A stretch of DNA of 44,550 nt, taken from positions 1 to 44,550 of the forward strand of contig NZ_JALHLS010000022.1 in NCBI RefSeq assembly GCF_022844445.1, read 5' to 3'. Position 1 is the stretch's first letter; every line of letters begins with the position of its first letter. This document shows positions 30,609 through 39,930 of this stretch, piece after piece. Made by a program: the position numbers and the translations under genes. This DNA is from Hyphomonas sp. (GTDB taxonomy: Bacteria; Pseudomonadota; Alphaproteobacteria; Caulobacterales; Hyphomonadaceae). The notes under the pieces were generated by a model. That model did not search any database. It was not told where the DNA came from and worked only from the letters and a program-made list of their open reading frames with translations.

Positions 30609-31439
30609 ATGTCCATCTACATCGCAGACGCTCTTGTCATCCAGCGCGGCCATTCTCCCCTTCTCGGACTCAACGCCCCGGTCTTCGGCTGGAAGTCCGT
30701 CATTACGGCGGTCGACGCCGAACAGGAAGATGCCGACTATCCCGCGTCGAACCTCCTCAACGATCTCACCAATGCGAAGTGGATGAGCGACAGCACGTCT
30801 GCACAGAGTTTGACGTTCGATCTCGTCACCGAGGAGCCGGTGGACTATATCGCGATCGCCCGGCACAACTTCGGATCCGGGAAGATCGAGATCTCGGTCA
30901 AGAGGCCAGATCCAGAGAACGAAGGTGAGTTTCTACCGCTCTATGGCCCGCTTCTCCCGTCACACGACGGAGTAATTCTGATCCGGGTCGACCCGATTTA
31001 TCTATCCCAGGTTGTCATCGACCTCGCGCCCGACGCCGAGACGCCCGTGGCTCCGTCCGCTGCGGTTATCTATATCGGCAAGTTGCTTGAGGTGTTGCGT
31101 GGCTTGCCTCCGCCGCACACGCCGATCACACGCGGCTTTCGGACGGACATACAGACGAATCGCTCAATGAAGGGCGACTTTCTGGGCAGCGTCATGACGG
31201 ACGAAGGGCTCGGTACGTCGATCTTCATCGACCATTTGAACGGCGCGTGGTTTCTGGCCGAGATGATGCCGTTCATCCGGCATGCGAAGGACCGCAACCC
31301 CTTCTTTTGGGCTTGGTCGCCGCAGCAGCACCCAGACGATGTTGCCTTCTGCTGGTGCGTGAGCGACCCGGACGTGCCGATCACTGAGGTGACCGAACTC
31401 GTTAATGTGAGCCTATCGATCGAGGGCGTGCCTCAGTGA
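30609..31439 (+). CDS. Distal tail / tail tip protein
   Basis: 276 residues: SIYIADALVIQRGHSPLLGLNAPVFGWKSVITAVDAEQEDADYPASNLLNDLTNAKWMSDSTSAQSLTFDL, a beta-sandwich type N-terminus, and a second half with TRGFRTDIQTNRSMKGDFLGSVMTDEGLGTSIFIDHLNGAWFLAEMMPFI. Position after the tape measure indicates a distal tail or tip component, but no family is certain. It overlaps the next gene by four bases. Confidence 0.6.
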   Translation: MSIYIADALVIQRGHSPLLGLNAPVFGWKSVITAVDAEQEDADYPASNLLNDLTNAKWMSDSTSAQSLTFDLVTEEPVDYIAIARHNFGSGKIEISVKRPDPENEGEFLPLYGPLLPSHDGVILIRVDPIYLSQVVIDLAPDAETPVAPSAAVIYIGKLLEVLRGLPPPHTPITRGFRTDIQTNRSMKGDFLGSVMTDEGLGTSIFIDHLNGAWFLAEMMPFIRHAKDRNPFFWAWSPQQHPDDVAFCWCVSDPDVPITEVTELVNVSLSIEGVPQ

Positions 31440-33709
31440 GTCTGATCAAGGCGCTTGACTTCATCGAAGCCGACATTCCTTTTTGCGTCCATACGTTTGG
31501 GGTTTCGCCGTGCACCGCCACGCTGGTCGGAGAAAATCCGACCGGAACGATCAAGTGCTTCAATTCTCCGCGCACATGCCAGGACCAAGCGAATTACGAG
31601 GATCAGCCCGTTACATGGCGGTTCTCGAAACAAGGGCTGCAATATGTCCGGGCCGGCATAGAAGCCTTCGCACTGATTGAGGACATCAGTTTTACCCCGC
31701 AGGAGATATCGCTGGGCGAGAACCTCGGCCGGCGAGCCTCGCTCGAAGTCGTGTTCCGGGATCAGCCGTGGACCGACACTGGCCCCGGCTTCGACAAATA
31801 CCGGCTTGAGCGCGGCTACGATCCGGTGAAGCAAGGATCCTTCTGGGGGAAATTTCGGGCACGGCAGTATTCGCTTCGCGGCCGCGAGCTGCGCTGGTAT
31901 CGCGGCCAGGAAGGCCAGACCCTCGAAGAGATGGAGAAGCGGACTTTCGTCGTCGACGAAATGGACGGGCCGGACTTTGCTGGACGCTTCCGCATCGTCG
32001 CGAAGGATGCGCTGAAGCTCGCGGACGGCGACCGCGCGATGGCGCCGATGCTTTCGCCCGGATTCCTGACATCGGATCTCGCTGTCGACGACGAAGAGTT
32101 CACGATCTCCCCAGTAGGCGCCGGCGCGTCCTACCCGATTTCCGGCGAGATCGCGATCGGCGGCAAGGAGATTTGCCTGTACACGAGGACGGGCGATGTG
32201 TTCGACATCACGCGCGCGCAGCGCAATACACCAGCGACGGCGCTGAAGGCGCAGGATCGCGTTCAGCTTTGCTTGGTCTACACCGCAGAGACCGCCGCCC
32301 GGATCCTGTTCGACCTGTTCGTGAATTATGCGAGCATTTCCGCGACCTACATTCCCCTCGACAGCTGGGATGCGGAGGTCGCGGCCAATCTGAGCACCGT
32401 CTATTCGCGCTGCATCGCCGAGCCGACGCCGGTCCGCGAGCTGGCGTCACAAGTCGTTCAGGCCGCCGGCCTCAAGGTGTGGTGGGACGATCTCGCGCCG
32501 ATGATCCGGCTTCAGGTGATCAAGGCGATCCCGACCGACGCCGCGCTGCTCACGCCCGACAACATCAGCGTGAAGGATCGGCCGCAGGTTTCGGAGCAGC
32601 ATGACACGCGCGTGTCGGATGTCTGGACCTACTTCGCACAGAACAACCCGCTGAAGAAGGTGAGCGACGAGGATAACTACGCCTCGGTCGCATCCGTCAT
32701 CGACGGCCAGGCGCAGATCGATTACTGGACCCCGGCGATCAAGAAAATTTATGTGCCGTGGATCGCGACCGGCGGCCGGATCCCTGCGCAACGCGTCGGG
32801 AACATCATTCTCGGCCGATACCGCGACCCACTGCGCAAGATGAAATGCGCGTTGCCGCGCGGCGGGCTGATCGTCCCGGTGCTGGGGCGCGGCTATCAGA
32901 TCATGGGCGAGCCGTTTCAGGACGCGACGGGTGCGCCAGTTGCGGTGCCCGGTGAACTGACCCGTCTTCTGCCGCGCGACGCCGATTATGCGCTCGATCT
33001 GCAGGAGATGCTTTTCCGCGAGTACGGGGATTTTGACCCCGACGAGCGCAGCATCTTCATCGAAGCGGATACCTACAACCTGAATTTCCGCGAGGCGTAT
33101 CAGGCGCTCTACGGCGATCCAGACATCACGAAACCGGCGACGATGATCATCGAGCCGAACGTCATCGTCGGATCGACAAGCACGTCAATTCCGGCGCTCG
33201 ACATCGGCTTATGGCCGGTCGATATGGATTTGACGCTTATTATTCGCGGGCGGGTGCAGGGACTAGGCGGCGACGGTGCGTCCCATCTGGGGGCAAGCGC
33301 CGCGCCAAACCAGTACCAGCCGCCGACCGCCGGCGGCACATCCCTCTATGCGCGTTTCCCGGTCGATGTTGACATGGCGGACGGCGCAATTTGGGCCCCC
33401 GGCGGCGGTTCAGGCGGTGTCTATGCCGGTGGCGGCAAGTATCACGGCGGCGGCGGTGGCCAAGGCTCCCGCGGCGGCAGAGGCGGTTCAGGGGTAAACG
33501 GTGGAAGCGACGGTCATGATGGGTCTCGTGATGCTCCTGGCCAATCCGGACACCCAAGTTTCTTCGGCGGCGGAACAGCCCAGCCCGGCGATACAACGAG
33601 AACAGATAACGATTTTTATATTGGCGCCGCCGCAGGCATTGCGGTCGATGGCTGGTCCTATCTGACCGTTATCGAGGCCGGCGACGTAGTCGGCACTACG
33701 TTCAACTGA
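31436..33709 (+). CDS. Tail hub / tip protein with Gly-rich end
   Basis: 757 residues. The first 600 look like a baseplate hub (ALIEDISFTPQEISLGENLGRRASLEVVFRD, IGGKEICLYTRTGDVFDITRAQRNT, LSTVYSRCIAEPTPVRELASQVVQAAGLKVWWDDLAP). Residues about 655-720 contain many short glycine runs (APGGGSGGVYAGGGKYHGGGGG...). Such runs form polyglycine bundles in phage tip adhesins (for example T-even gp38), so this may be the receptor-binding tip. The GTG at 31436 overlaps the preceding stop. Confidence 0.75.
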   Translation: MSLIKALDFIEADIPFCVHTFGVSPCTATLVGENPTGTIKCFNSPRTCQDQANYEDQPVTWRFSKQGLQYVRAGIEAFALIEDISFTPQEISLGENLGRRASLEVVFRDQPWTDTGPGFDKYRLERGYDPVKQGSFWGKFRARQYSLRGRELRWYRGQEGQTLEEMEKRTFVVDEMDGPDFAGRFRIVAKDALKLADGDRAMAPMLSPGFLTSDLAVDDEEFTISPVGAGASYPISGEIAIGGKEICLYTRTGDVFDITRAQRNTPATALKAQDRVQLCLVYTAETAARILFDLFVNYASISATYIPLDSWDAEVAANLSTVYSRCIAEPTPVRELASQVVQAAGLKVWWDDLAPMIRLQVIKAIPTDAALLTPDNISVKDRPQVSEQHDTRVSDVWTYFAQNNPLKKVSDEDNYASVASVIDGQAQIDYWTPAIKKIYVPWIATGGRIPAQRVGNIILGRYRDPLRKMKCALPRGGLIVPVLGRGYQIMGEPFQDATGAPVAVPGELTRLLPRDADYALDLQEMLFREYGDFDPDERSIFIEADTYNLNFREAYQALYGDPDITKPATMIIEPNVIVGSTSTSIPALDIGLWPVDMDLTLIIRGRVQGLGGDGASHLGASAAPNQYQPPTAGGTSLYARFPVDVDMADGAIWAPGGGSGGVYAGGGKYHGGGGGQGSRGGRGGSGVNGGSDGHDGSRDAPGQSGHPSFFGGGTAQPGDTTRTDNDFYIGAAAGIAVDGWSYLTVIEAGDVVGTTFN

Positions 33710-33740
33710 CGTACGTATTCACGAACAATCGAGGCAAGGC

Positions 33741-35870
33741 ATGGCAACGCTCGGGCGGTGGCAGCGGACGATTACGGACATTCTCAATGAGATCATGCCG
33801 GATGCGTTCGTCGAGGTCCGCCGCGAAGATAACCTGACGCGGCTTGCGAACATCTATTCGGACCGCCAAGGCCTCAACGGGATGGACAACCCGTTCCAGG
33901 TCGGAGCGGACGCGCTGGCCGGATTCCACGCTCGGGGAGGGGCTTACCGCATCAAAGCGTGGAAGGTGATCGAGGGCGAGACCTACGAAGTCGAGTGGAA
34001 ATACGAGCCAATAGGCACGGCGGCCGAGCTCGACTTCCTCGACGGCATCACCGGCGGAACGTTGATGTTGTTCGATCCAGAGACGGAAGATGCCGATCCG
34101 GACGAAGGCGGATTGCGGTTCTCCGCATCGCTCGTGGACATCGATGATACTGGCTGGCTGTATCTCAGCAATGTGAATGTCGAAGGCGATCCCATCGGCC
34201 CGACGATTGATAGCTGGGACGACATCGGAGCCCTGAATTGCAAGGGCTATCTGCGAATTCAGATCGATGGCAACCCGCTGGTTTGGCGCGAGCTGATCAT
34301 CACTGGTGACGTCGAGGCGGTTGGAACCCGCCGTAAGGTGCCGGTCGTTCTCATCGACAAGGGCGGCGATCTTTTCGGTGGCGAACAGCTCGCGCTTCAT
34401 TTCTCGCCCGCCGGGCCTGGCCAAGCCGATCAGGTCAGCTATTCCGGGCATGCCGCCTTTCCTGGCGCGGAGGATGTAGAGGCTGCGCTCGATCAGGCCG
34501 GAGACAAGTTGCAGTACGTCACGGTCTCGGCGGCCACTGATCTGGACTTTATCCGAAACCGGGTAGCTGACCTCGATGCTGTAGTTGTACTGCGCGGAGC
34601 GTGGGACGCGTCGTCCGGGATCTTTCCGTCGACCGGCGGCGGCGGAACGGCCGGAGCTGTTATCGCTGGCGACAGTTGGATCGTTGAGGTTGCTGGAACC
34701 GTCGGCGGCGTTGCGTTCTCTGTCGACGACCGCCTCATCGCGCTGGCCGACGCACCCTCAACCACCGTGTACGCGGCTAACTGGCTGAAGGCGGATTACA
34801 GCGACCTGCTGACCGGCGTCACGCTCGGCGCCGCCCTTGCGGCATGTGCAGCGAAAACCACGCCAGTCGATGCGGATGTCGTCGGCCTCGGGGACAGCGC
34901 GGATTCCGGGATCCTGAAGAAGCTGACTTGGGCGAATATCAAGGCGACCCTGAAGACGTATTTCGATCCAATCTATGCAGACGCGCCGACCGTGCGGACG
35001 CTGCTCGGCTTCCCGAACGTAACAACCGACAGCCGGCTTGTGCGGCACGACGGAACAACCGGGGGTCAGCAGAGCTCTTCGGTCACGGTGAACGACAGCG
35101 GCGACACGTCGGGCGTTCGCAATTTCACCATGTCCGGCGCGCTCGCGCTCACAGGTGATATTTCGCCCACGGCCCTTTCGGCGAACACCAACGATTACAA
35201 TCCGACGGGGCTCTCTACGGCTGCTCGTATCCGGCAGGACGCAACGACGAACATCGAGCTGACGGGTCTCGCCGGGGGCACCGATGGCCGCCAGATCGTG
35301 TTCCACAACATCAGCATCAGCAACATCACGCTGAAGGACGAAAGCGCCTCCTCGATCGCAGCAAACCGTCTAGCCCTCAACGCCGATTTGCTGATTCAGC
35401 CGGACCAGAGCGTGATCCTTGAATACGACGCCACCAGCGCGCGGTGGCGAGCAATTGGCGGCGGCGGCGGAAGCGGCGGTGGATTTGTTGCGGCGGTAAA
35501 GGCCGATCAGCTCGCGGCCTCGTCAAATCTTGTTGGCGTTACGCCGGCCGTTCAGCAATTCCATCCCAGTGCGGCGAAGGCATGGGCGAAAGTCCTCGGC
35601 GCGGGATCGCCGACCTTGGCGGCGGGCTACAACATCAGCAGCGTCGGGGATCAGGCATCAGGCATCGTCAGGCTGAACTTCGCTGTCCCGTTCACATCGG
35701 AAGACTACTCGGCTGTTCATGGCGTGATCGGAGCGGTGAGACACTGGACCATCATGGATCACGGCGACTTCACGGCGAACTATGCGCAGGTGCGGATTTC
35801 CGCTGGATCCGGAACGGTTCCTACCGATCCTGAGGACGGTTACACCTTCGCAGCCTTCGGAGAACAGTGA
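33741..35870 (+). CDS. Tail fibre protein
   Basis: 709 residues beginning MATLGRWQRTITDILNEIMPDAFVEVRREDNLTRLANIY, a probable anchoring N-terminus, with a long beta-repetitive Ser/Thr/Gly-rich middle (VTVNDSGDTSGVRNFTMSGALALTGDISPTALSANTNDYN) and a C-terminal domain after a Gly-rich spacer (GGGGGSGGGF) with HWTIMDHGDFTANYAQVRISAGSGT. It likely contacts the host surface. Confidence 0.8.
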   Translation: MATLGRWQRTITDILNEIMPDAFVEVRREDNLTRLANIYSDRQGLNGMDNPFQVGADALAGFHARGGAYRIKAWKVIEGETYEVEWKYEPIGTAAELDFLDGITGGTLMLFDPETEDADPDEGGLRFSASLVDIDDTGWLYLSNVNVEGDPIGPTIDSWDDIGALNCKGYLRIQIDGNPLVWRELIITGDVEAVGTRRKVPVVLIDKGGDLFGGEQLALHFSPAGPGQADQVSYSGHAAFPGAEDVEAALDQAGDKLQYVTVSAATDLDFIRNRVADLDAVVVLRGAWDASSGIFPSTGGGGTAGAVIAGDSWIVEVAGTVGGVAFSVDDRLIALADAPSTTVYAANWLKADYSDLLTGVTLGAALAACAAKTTPVDADVVGLGDSADSGILKKLTWANIKATLKTYFDPIYADAPTVRTLLGFPNVTTDSRLVRHDGTTGGQQSSSVTVNDSGDTSGVRNFTMSGALALTGDISPTALSANTNDYNPTGLSTAARIRQDATTNIELTGLAGGTDGRQIVFHNISISNITLKDESASSIAANRLALNADLLIQPDQSVILEYDATSARWRAIGGGGGSGGGFVAAVKADQLAASSNLVGVTPAVQQFHPSAAKAWAKVLGAGSPTLAAGYNISSVGDQASGIVRLNFAVPFTSEDYSAVHGVIGAVRHWTIMDHGDFTANYAQVRISAGSGTVPTDPEDGYTFAAFGEQ

Positions 35871-36433
35871 TGGACCATTGCATTGTATATACGGACGGCG
35901 GCGGCGCACTGTCTGTATTGCATCCCGCCGACAACGCGCGCCTGATCGAGGTCGATGGACAGATCATGCCCGCGTTCGCCAAGTTCACCCATCCGTCCAG
36001 CATGGCAAAGGCCGTGGCAGACGGAGGTGCGAAGTACGCCGAAACCGAACAAGAATTCCTGGCGCGCATCGCCAAGAAGGATGTGCCGGCCGGCGCTGTT
36101 GACGTCGTCTTCGTGCGCTGTGCCGACCTGCCCGCAGATCGAGAATTTCGAGACGCATGGACATTGAGGAGCCGGGCGGTGGCGATAGACCTCGCCAAGG
36201 CGAAGAATATCGTCGTGGAACGGCTTCGTCAGGTTCGCGCTCCGCTGCTTCAAGATCTGGACGTTGCCTTCTTGCGTGCGTCCGAGGAGGCTAATCGTGA
36301 GAAAATGGAAGCCGTGACCCAGCGTAAGCAATATCTGCGTAGTGTCACAAAGGACGTTCGTTTGAACGCGAAAGGCGCGAAGGCTCTTTCCGAGGCGTTC
36401 GCAGCCATTTGTTCGGAGATGGCGTCGATCTGA
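35870..36433 (+). CDS. Probable tail fibre accessory protein
   Basis: 187 residues, MDHCIVYTDGGGALSVLHPADNARLIEVDGQIMPAFAKFTHPSSMAKAVADGGAKYAETEQEFLARIAKKDVPAGAVDVVFVRCADLPADREFRDAW..., ending in a helical part. The N-terminal half, with a short phage-tail 'DREFRDAW' element, is commonly found behind tail fibres. A GTG one codon earlier overlaps the fibre stop. It may help fibre assembly. Its stop directly abuts the stop of the reversed methyltransferase. Confidence 0.55.
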   Translation: MDHCIVYTDGGGALSVLHPADNARLIEVDGQIMPAFAKFTHPSSMAKAVADGGAKYAETEQEFLARIAKKDVPAGAVDVVFVRCADLPADREFRDAWTLRSRAVAIDLAKAKNIVVERLRQVRAPLLQDLDVAFLRASEEANREKMEAVTQRKQYLRSVTKDVRLNAKGAKALSEAFAAICSEMASI

Positions 36434-37156
36434 TCACGCCTCACGGCGGAACGGCAGGGCTTTGCGCGTTTTGCTCAGAAGGCCCACGGTCATGAGCGGC
36501 TTGAGGCCTGTGGCTTCAACCACCATGTCGCGAAGTTTGGCGCGGCTTGCTCCGAAGAGATCAAGAGCGTTCGTGCCATCCACGTCGTGACCACTGCCGT
36601 GTTCGAGGTAGAGAATTCCGCCGGGAGCAAGGCTCTCCGCCCAGGCGCGAAAGGCCCGCTCCGGCTCCATCGCATGGTCCCATGAGTTCGTATAGACGAC
36701 GTTCCACTTGCCGCGCCAATCGTCCCGTATGTCGTGGAAGTCCCACTGGATCGTGTTCGGGAACTGCGACGCGGTTTCGGCAATATCTGTGCCGAGAACT
36801 TCGGCGTTCGGAAACTGCTCGGCAAACCAGCGCAGCTCGGCGCCGTTGCGGGAACCGTGACAGAGGACCGAATGGACCCCACCTGACACACGTCGGCGGG
36901 CATGCCTTGCGATCTGCCGGATCATGCGCCCGTTCGTAAATACGTGCTGCAGCTTCAGGCGATTTCCCTCGCTTTGCACGCGGCGGTACGCCTCATAATC
37001 GGGCCTGCCGTCGCGTTCATATCGCGCAATTCGGACGCCGTTCTGCTCAGAGACGACAAGCTGCGCGCCGGCAGCCGCCGCTCTGGCGGCCTCTTCGATC
37101 TCGGCGCCCTTACGGGTCCAATAATCGGAGTCCTTGTGCTTATTGAGCGCCCACAT
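36434..37156 (-). CDS. SAM-dependent methyltransferase, reversed
   Basis: 240 residues. A class-I fold is indicated by VLCHGSRNGAELRWFAEQFPNAEVLGTDIAETAS (motif I region), IRDDWRGKWNVVYTNSWDHAMEPERAFRAWAESLAPGGILYLEHGSG and a C-terminal GLKPLMTVGLL. The first 100 residues are long and charged, with a YERDGRPDYEAYRRVQSEGNRLK helix. Reversed between tail fibre and lysis genes, it looks like a moron expressed in the lysogen. The substrate could be a sugar, lipid or peptide, and is not shown here. Confidence 0.75.
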   Translation of the reverse strand: MWALNKHKDSDYWTRKGAEIEEAARAAAAGAQLVVSEQNGVRIARYERDGRPDYEAYRRVQSEGNRLKLQHVFTNGRMIRQIARHARRRVSGGVHSVLCHGSRNGAELRWFAEQFPNAEVLGTDIAETASQFPNTIQWDFHDIRDDWRGKWNVVYTNSWDHAMEPERAFRAWAESLAPGGILYLEHGSGHDVDGTNALDLFGASRAKLRDMVVEATGLKPLMTVGLLSKTRKALPFRREA

Positions 37157-37305
37157 CGGCCTATCTCCCTGACCTTCTGGGGCACCCTACCGGGCGGTTG
37201 AATCGCCGGTCAAGAACAACGTGCGCTCGTAGAATCTTCGCCGCCGGGCAATCCGAGGTTCCGGATCCGGCTCTTCCTTTGTCCTGAATCCTTTGGGGGA
37301 CTTCC

Positions 37306-37800
37306 ATGCAGAACCGCATCGTCGCGGCGCTGGCGCTTGCCTGTGCCGTTTCCTTCGCCGCACTGCCCGCCGGGGCGCATCCGCTCGTGCCCGGCCTCGC
37401 CGCGCCCGCCAAGGCCAGCAAGGCGCGCAGCGCCCCTCCCCGTGGCGGCGATGTCGTCGCACTGGCCGAGCGGTATATCGGCACCAACCCCACGAAGATG
37501 CGGCGCCTCTGGTGCGCGAACTTCATCGGCCTGATGGAGAAGAAGGTCGGCCGCAAAGGCACCGGCTCCAACCTCGCACGATCGTACGACAGGTACGGCC
37601 GCAAGATCGCGCGCAGCGAAGTCCGGCGCGGCGACATCGCCGTCATGCGGCGCGGCAAGCGCGGCGGGCATGTCGGCTATTTCGTCGAATGGGCGCCCAA
37701 CGGCAAGGCGGTCCTGATCTCCGGCAACAGCCGCGGCGGCAAGGTCGCCAAGGGCCAGTACAGCGTCGGCCGCATCTATGCCTGGCGCCGTCCAGGCTGA
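37306..37800 (+). CDS. Secreted CHAP-like cell-wall hydrolase
   Basis: 164 residues with a signal peptide (MQNRIVAALALACAVSFAALPAGA, 1-24). Then a TIGR02594/CHAP-type domain: VALAERYIGTN, LWCANFIGLMEKK with Cys70, GGHVGYFVEW with His122 and ISGNSRGGK with Asn141, a Cys-His-Asn triad. It should cleave peptidoglycan peptide bonds. Export by signal peptide suggests holin-independent delivery. It lies just before a second hydrolase. Confidence 0.8.
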   Translation: MQNRIVAALALACAVSFAALPAGAHPLVPGLAAPAKASKARSAPPRGGDVVALAERYIGTNPTKMRRLWCANFIGLMEKKVGRKGTGSNLARSYDRYGRKIARSEVRRGDIAVMRRGKRGGHVGYFVEWAPNGKAVLISGNSRGGKVAKGQYSVGRIYAWRRPG

Positions 37801-37829
37801 ACTTCCGTCCCTACATTCTGGAGAGTGAG

Positions 37830-38567
37830 ATGACCTTCGTCTTCATCAAGCCGAAGCGCAAAGTGACGCGCGTCTTCTGGCATTGCACCGCCACCGACCA
37901 CGCCCATCACGACAACATCGCGGCCATCCGCGAGATGCACCGGCAGCGCGGCTGGTCGGACATCGGCTATCACATCATGGGCCACAAGGACGGCTCCGGA
38001 TCCTACGGCCGTAACCTGGAGCTGACGCCTGCCGCGCAGGCCGGGCACAATGCCGCCGCGATCGCCGTCACGCTGCATGGATTGGAGAAGGCGAAGTTCA
38101 CGACCGCGCAGTACAACTTCGCGCGTGATCTGCGCGAGCAGATCGACCGGGCCTACACCAACGGCGTGACGCATCACGGCCATTGCGAGGTGGCGGCGAA
38201 GGCCTGCCCGGTGTTCGACTATCGCAACGTTCTGCAGCTCGATGCGCGCGGGCGTCCGGCCCCGACCATGACGCCGACCGTGCCCAAGTTCGTGGCCGGC
38301 GGATTCGCCGCGGCCGACTCCGACGACTTCGCCCTGCCCGGCCGTCTGCTCAAGGTGTCGAAGAGCTACGATGACGCGGTCGACGATCTGCAGCGGATTC
38401 TCGCGCGTCACGGCTATGACCCAGGCACGATCGACGGATGGTTCGGCGAGCAGACCGAGAAGGCCGTCATGGCCTTCCAGCGCGATCATGGCCTCGTCGC
38501 GGACGGCAAGGTCGGCGCCCTGACGCGCGAGATGCTGATCGCGGATCCGCACCTGAAGGCCGCGTAA
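37830..38567 (+). CDS. N-acetylmuramoyl-L-alanine amidase with PG-binding domain
   Basis: 245 residues. An amidase_2-type domain has zinc and catalytic residues in FWHCTATD (His18), AGHNAAAIAVTLHG (His73) and THHGHCEVAAKACPVFDYR (His118, Lys124, Cys126, Pro127). A C-terminal peptidoglycan-binding_1 domain follows at about 180-240 (DDLQRILARHGYDPGTIDGWFGEQTEKAVMAFQRDHGL). It lacks a signal peptide, so it is likely the holin-dependent endolysin. Confidence 0.88.
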   Translation: MTFVFIKPKRKVTRVFWHCTATDHAHHDNIAAIREMHRQRGWSDIGYHIMGHKDGSGSYGRNLELTPAAQAGHNAAAIAVTLHGLEKAKFTTAQYNFARDLREQIDRAYTNGVTHHGHCEVAAKACPVFDYRNVLQLDARGRPAPTMTPTVPKFVAGGFAAADSDDFALPGRLLKVSKSYDDAVDDLQRILARHGYDPGTIDGWFGEQTEKAVMAFQRDHGLVADGKVGALTREMLIADPHLKAA

Positions 38568-38659
38568 TGACGCAGACACGTGCCCTCGCCCTGCTCTGTT
38601 TCCTCGGCGCCGCCGCGCTCGTCGCCGAGGCTTTGCGGTGCACAATTTTCGGAGGCTGA
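38567..38659 (+). CDS. 30-residue single-TM peptide
   Basis: The ATG at 38567 overlaps the amidase stop by one base. The product MTQTRALALLCFLGAAALVAEALRCTIFGG has one hydrophobic segment (6-22). Such short TM proteins in lysis cassettes may be pinholins or antiholins. Its size is below usual calling limits. Confidence 0.5.
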   Translation: MTQTRALALLCFLGAAALVAEALRCTIFGG

Positions 38660-38660
38660 T

Positions 38661-38984
38661 TTGTCCATTTTCAAACGCAAGACCATATCGCTCGCCGAGC
38701 ACGAGCGCATTGTCCGCATGAACGACGCCGATGCGAGCGACCAGATCACCTCCCTGTACCAGCAGGTCGGCGAATTGAAGTCTCAGGTGGCGGCCATGCA
38801 AAAGCCGACGACGGATGAAGGCCTGAATGAGATTTCCGCCGCCGTGGCGCTGCACGTCGACAATCTCTTCGTGCGTGCCTGGGATTCACCCGCGAAGCGC
38901 ACCCGCGCTGTCCAGATTACCGTGCGCGAGGCCATTCGCGAAAGTTTGACCGGAAGCACTCACTGGAATCCGCCTTCGGTCTGA
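38661..38984 (+). CDS. Small hypothetical protein in lysis region
   Basis: 107 residues from a TTG at 38661 that has GGAGG five bases before it. It has a helical coiled-coil start (LAEHERIVRMNDADASDQITSLYQQVGELKSQVAAM) and a C-terminal half with ARAVQITVREAIRESLTGS-like helices. No membrane segment is seen. It may belong to the virion or the lysis set; no family is recognised. Confidence 0.6.
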   Translation: MSIFKRKTISLAEHERIVRMNDADASDQITSLYQQVGELKSQVAAMQKPTTDEGLNEISAAVALHVDNLFVRAWDSPAKRTRAVQITVREAIRESLTGSTHWNPPSV

Positions 38985-38986
38985 AG

Positions 38987-39002
38987 ACCGCCGCGCGGCG
39001 GT
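38987..39002. repeat. 16-bp palindrome in lysis region
   Basis: ACCGCCGCGCGGCGGT is perfectly self-complementary and lies directly after the preceding stop, 34 bases before the holin-like gene. There is no T-run, so it may act as a stabilising or pause hairpin. Confidence 0.55.
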
Positions 39003-39036
39003 TCCGCGCATTTGTCCCTACACTCCGGAGAACAAG

Positions 39037-39675
39037 ATGCTTCGCAAACTTGCGTGCGCGGCTGCGGCCGTGCTGTGCCTGACTGTAGCCGCCGCCGCCG
39101 CCGTGACGGCGGACGCCGAAGACCTTCGCGTCGTCAGCTGGGAGGGCGGCGCGACCGCCATCGTCAAGACGCAGGATCGTGTCGGCGATGCCTTCCGCCT
39201 CGCCCAGGCTGAAGGCCCACTGGTCGAGCCCGTGCCTGTCGAGGCCGAGAGCACGATCCCGAATCCCGACGAGATCCGCAGCTGGGGAGATCTCGTGACC
39301 TGGCTCGGCGGCTATATCGAGGAAATCGTTCTGGTGTTCATTGCATTCGGCATACGACTCCTGCCGGGCCAGCTCTACGCCATTCTGGTGACCGCGCGCT
39401 GGGAGCAGATCGCGGCGAACGCCATCCGGTTCGGTATCAACCGGGTCGCTGGCACCCTCGCGGACAAGCCGATCGTGGATTCCGCACAGGGCCAGAGCGT
39501 CCTCAACCAGGCGCTGGTCTTCGCCCTGCAGTACGGACCGGGCTTCCTGATCAAATGGGTCGGCGGTCCGAAGGCTGTGGCCGAGAAGCTGGCGGCGCGT
39601 CTCAACCTCGACGCCGATGTCGATGTCGATCCGGCCCAGGCGGTTCGCGCGGCGCGCACTATCGGCGTGATCTGA
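39037..39675 (+). CDS. Holin-like membrane protein
   Basis: 212 residues. A signal-like start (MLRKLACAAAAVLCLTVAAAAAVTADA), then a membrane segment around 94-117 (YIEEIVLVFIAFGIRLLPGQLYAIL) and an amphipathic second half, AILVTARWEQIAANAIRFGINRVAGTLADKP and VLNQALVFALQYGPGFLIKWVGGPKAVAEKLAARL. The pattern resembles Holin_LLH/superfamily 6 holins, which release the endolysin. Unusual here is the extra signal-like N-terminus with a 65-residue spacer. Confidence 0.6.
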   Translation: MLRKLACAAAAVLCLTVAAAAAVTADAEDLRVVSWEGGATAIVKTQDRVGDAFRLAQAEGPLVEPVPVEAESTIPNPDEIRSWGDLVTWLGGYIEEIVLVFIAFGIRLLPGQLYAILVTARWEQIAANAIRFGINRVAGTLADKPIVDSAQGQSVLNQALVFALQYGPGFLIKWVGGPKAVAEKLAARLNLDADVDVDPAQAVRAARTIGVI

Positions 39676-39930
39676 ATGGGGTTCCTCGGAACCCTTTTCG
39701 CGGGTCCGATCGCGGGGGCATTTGCCTCCGCGTTCGGGCGCGTGCTGCGCGACATGTTCGGCGACTGGCTGCTCGCGCGCAAAGCCCAGCAGCTCGGCCG
39801 CGCCGAGACCCTCGCCGCCGGCGCCAAGGTGGCGGCCGAGGCCGAGCAGCGCATGAAGGACGCCGCGGCGCACGCGCCGCAGTCGATGGCCGAAGCGATC
39901 GAGGCCCTTCGTCACGAGGGCGAGATATGA
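39676..39930 (+). CDS. Small lysis protein, spanin inner-subunit-like
   Basis: 84 residues: a hydrophobic start (MGFLGTLFAGPIAGAFASAFGRVLRDM), then a helical part QQLGRAETLAAGAKVAAEAEQRMKDAAAHAP, ending EALRHEGEI. It follows the holin-like gene directly and overlaps the next gene by four bases. Size and layout fit an i-spanin-like partner, though the fold is not confirmed. Confidence 0.45.
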   Translation: MGFLGTLFAGPIAGAFASAFGRVLRDMFGDWLLARKAQQLGRAETLAAGAKVAAEAEQRMKDAAAHAPQSMAEAIEALRHEGEI

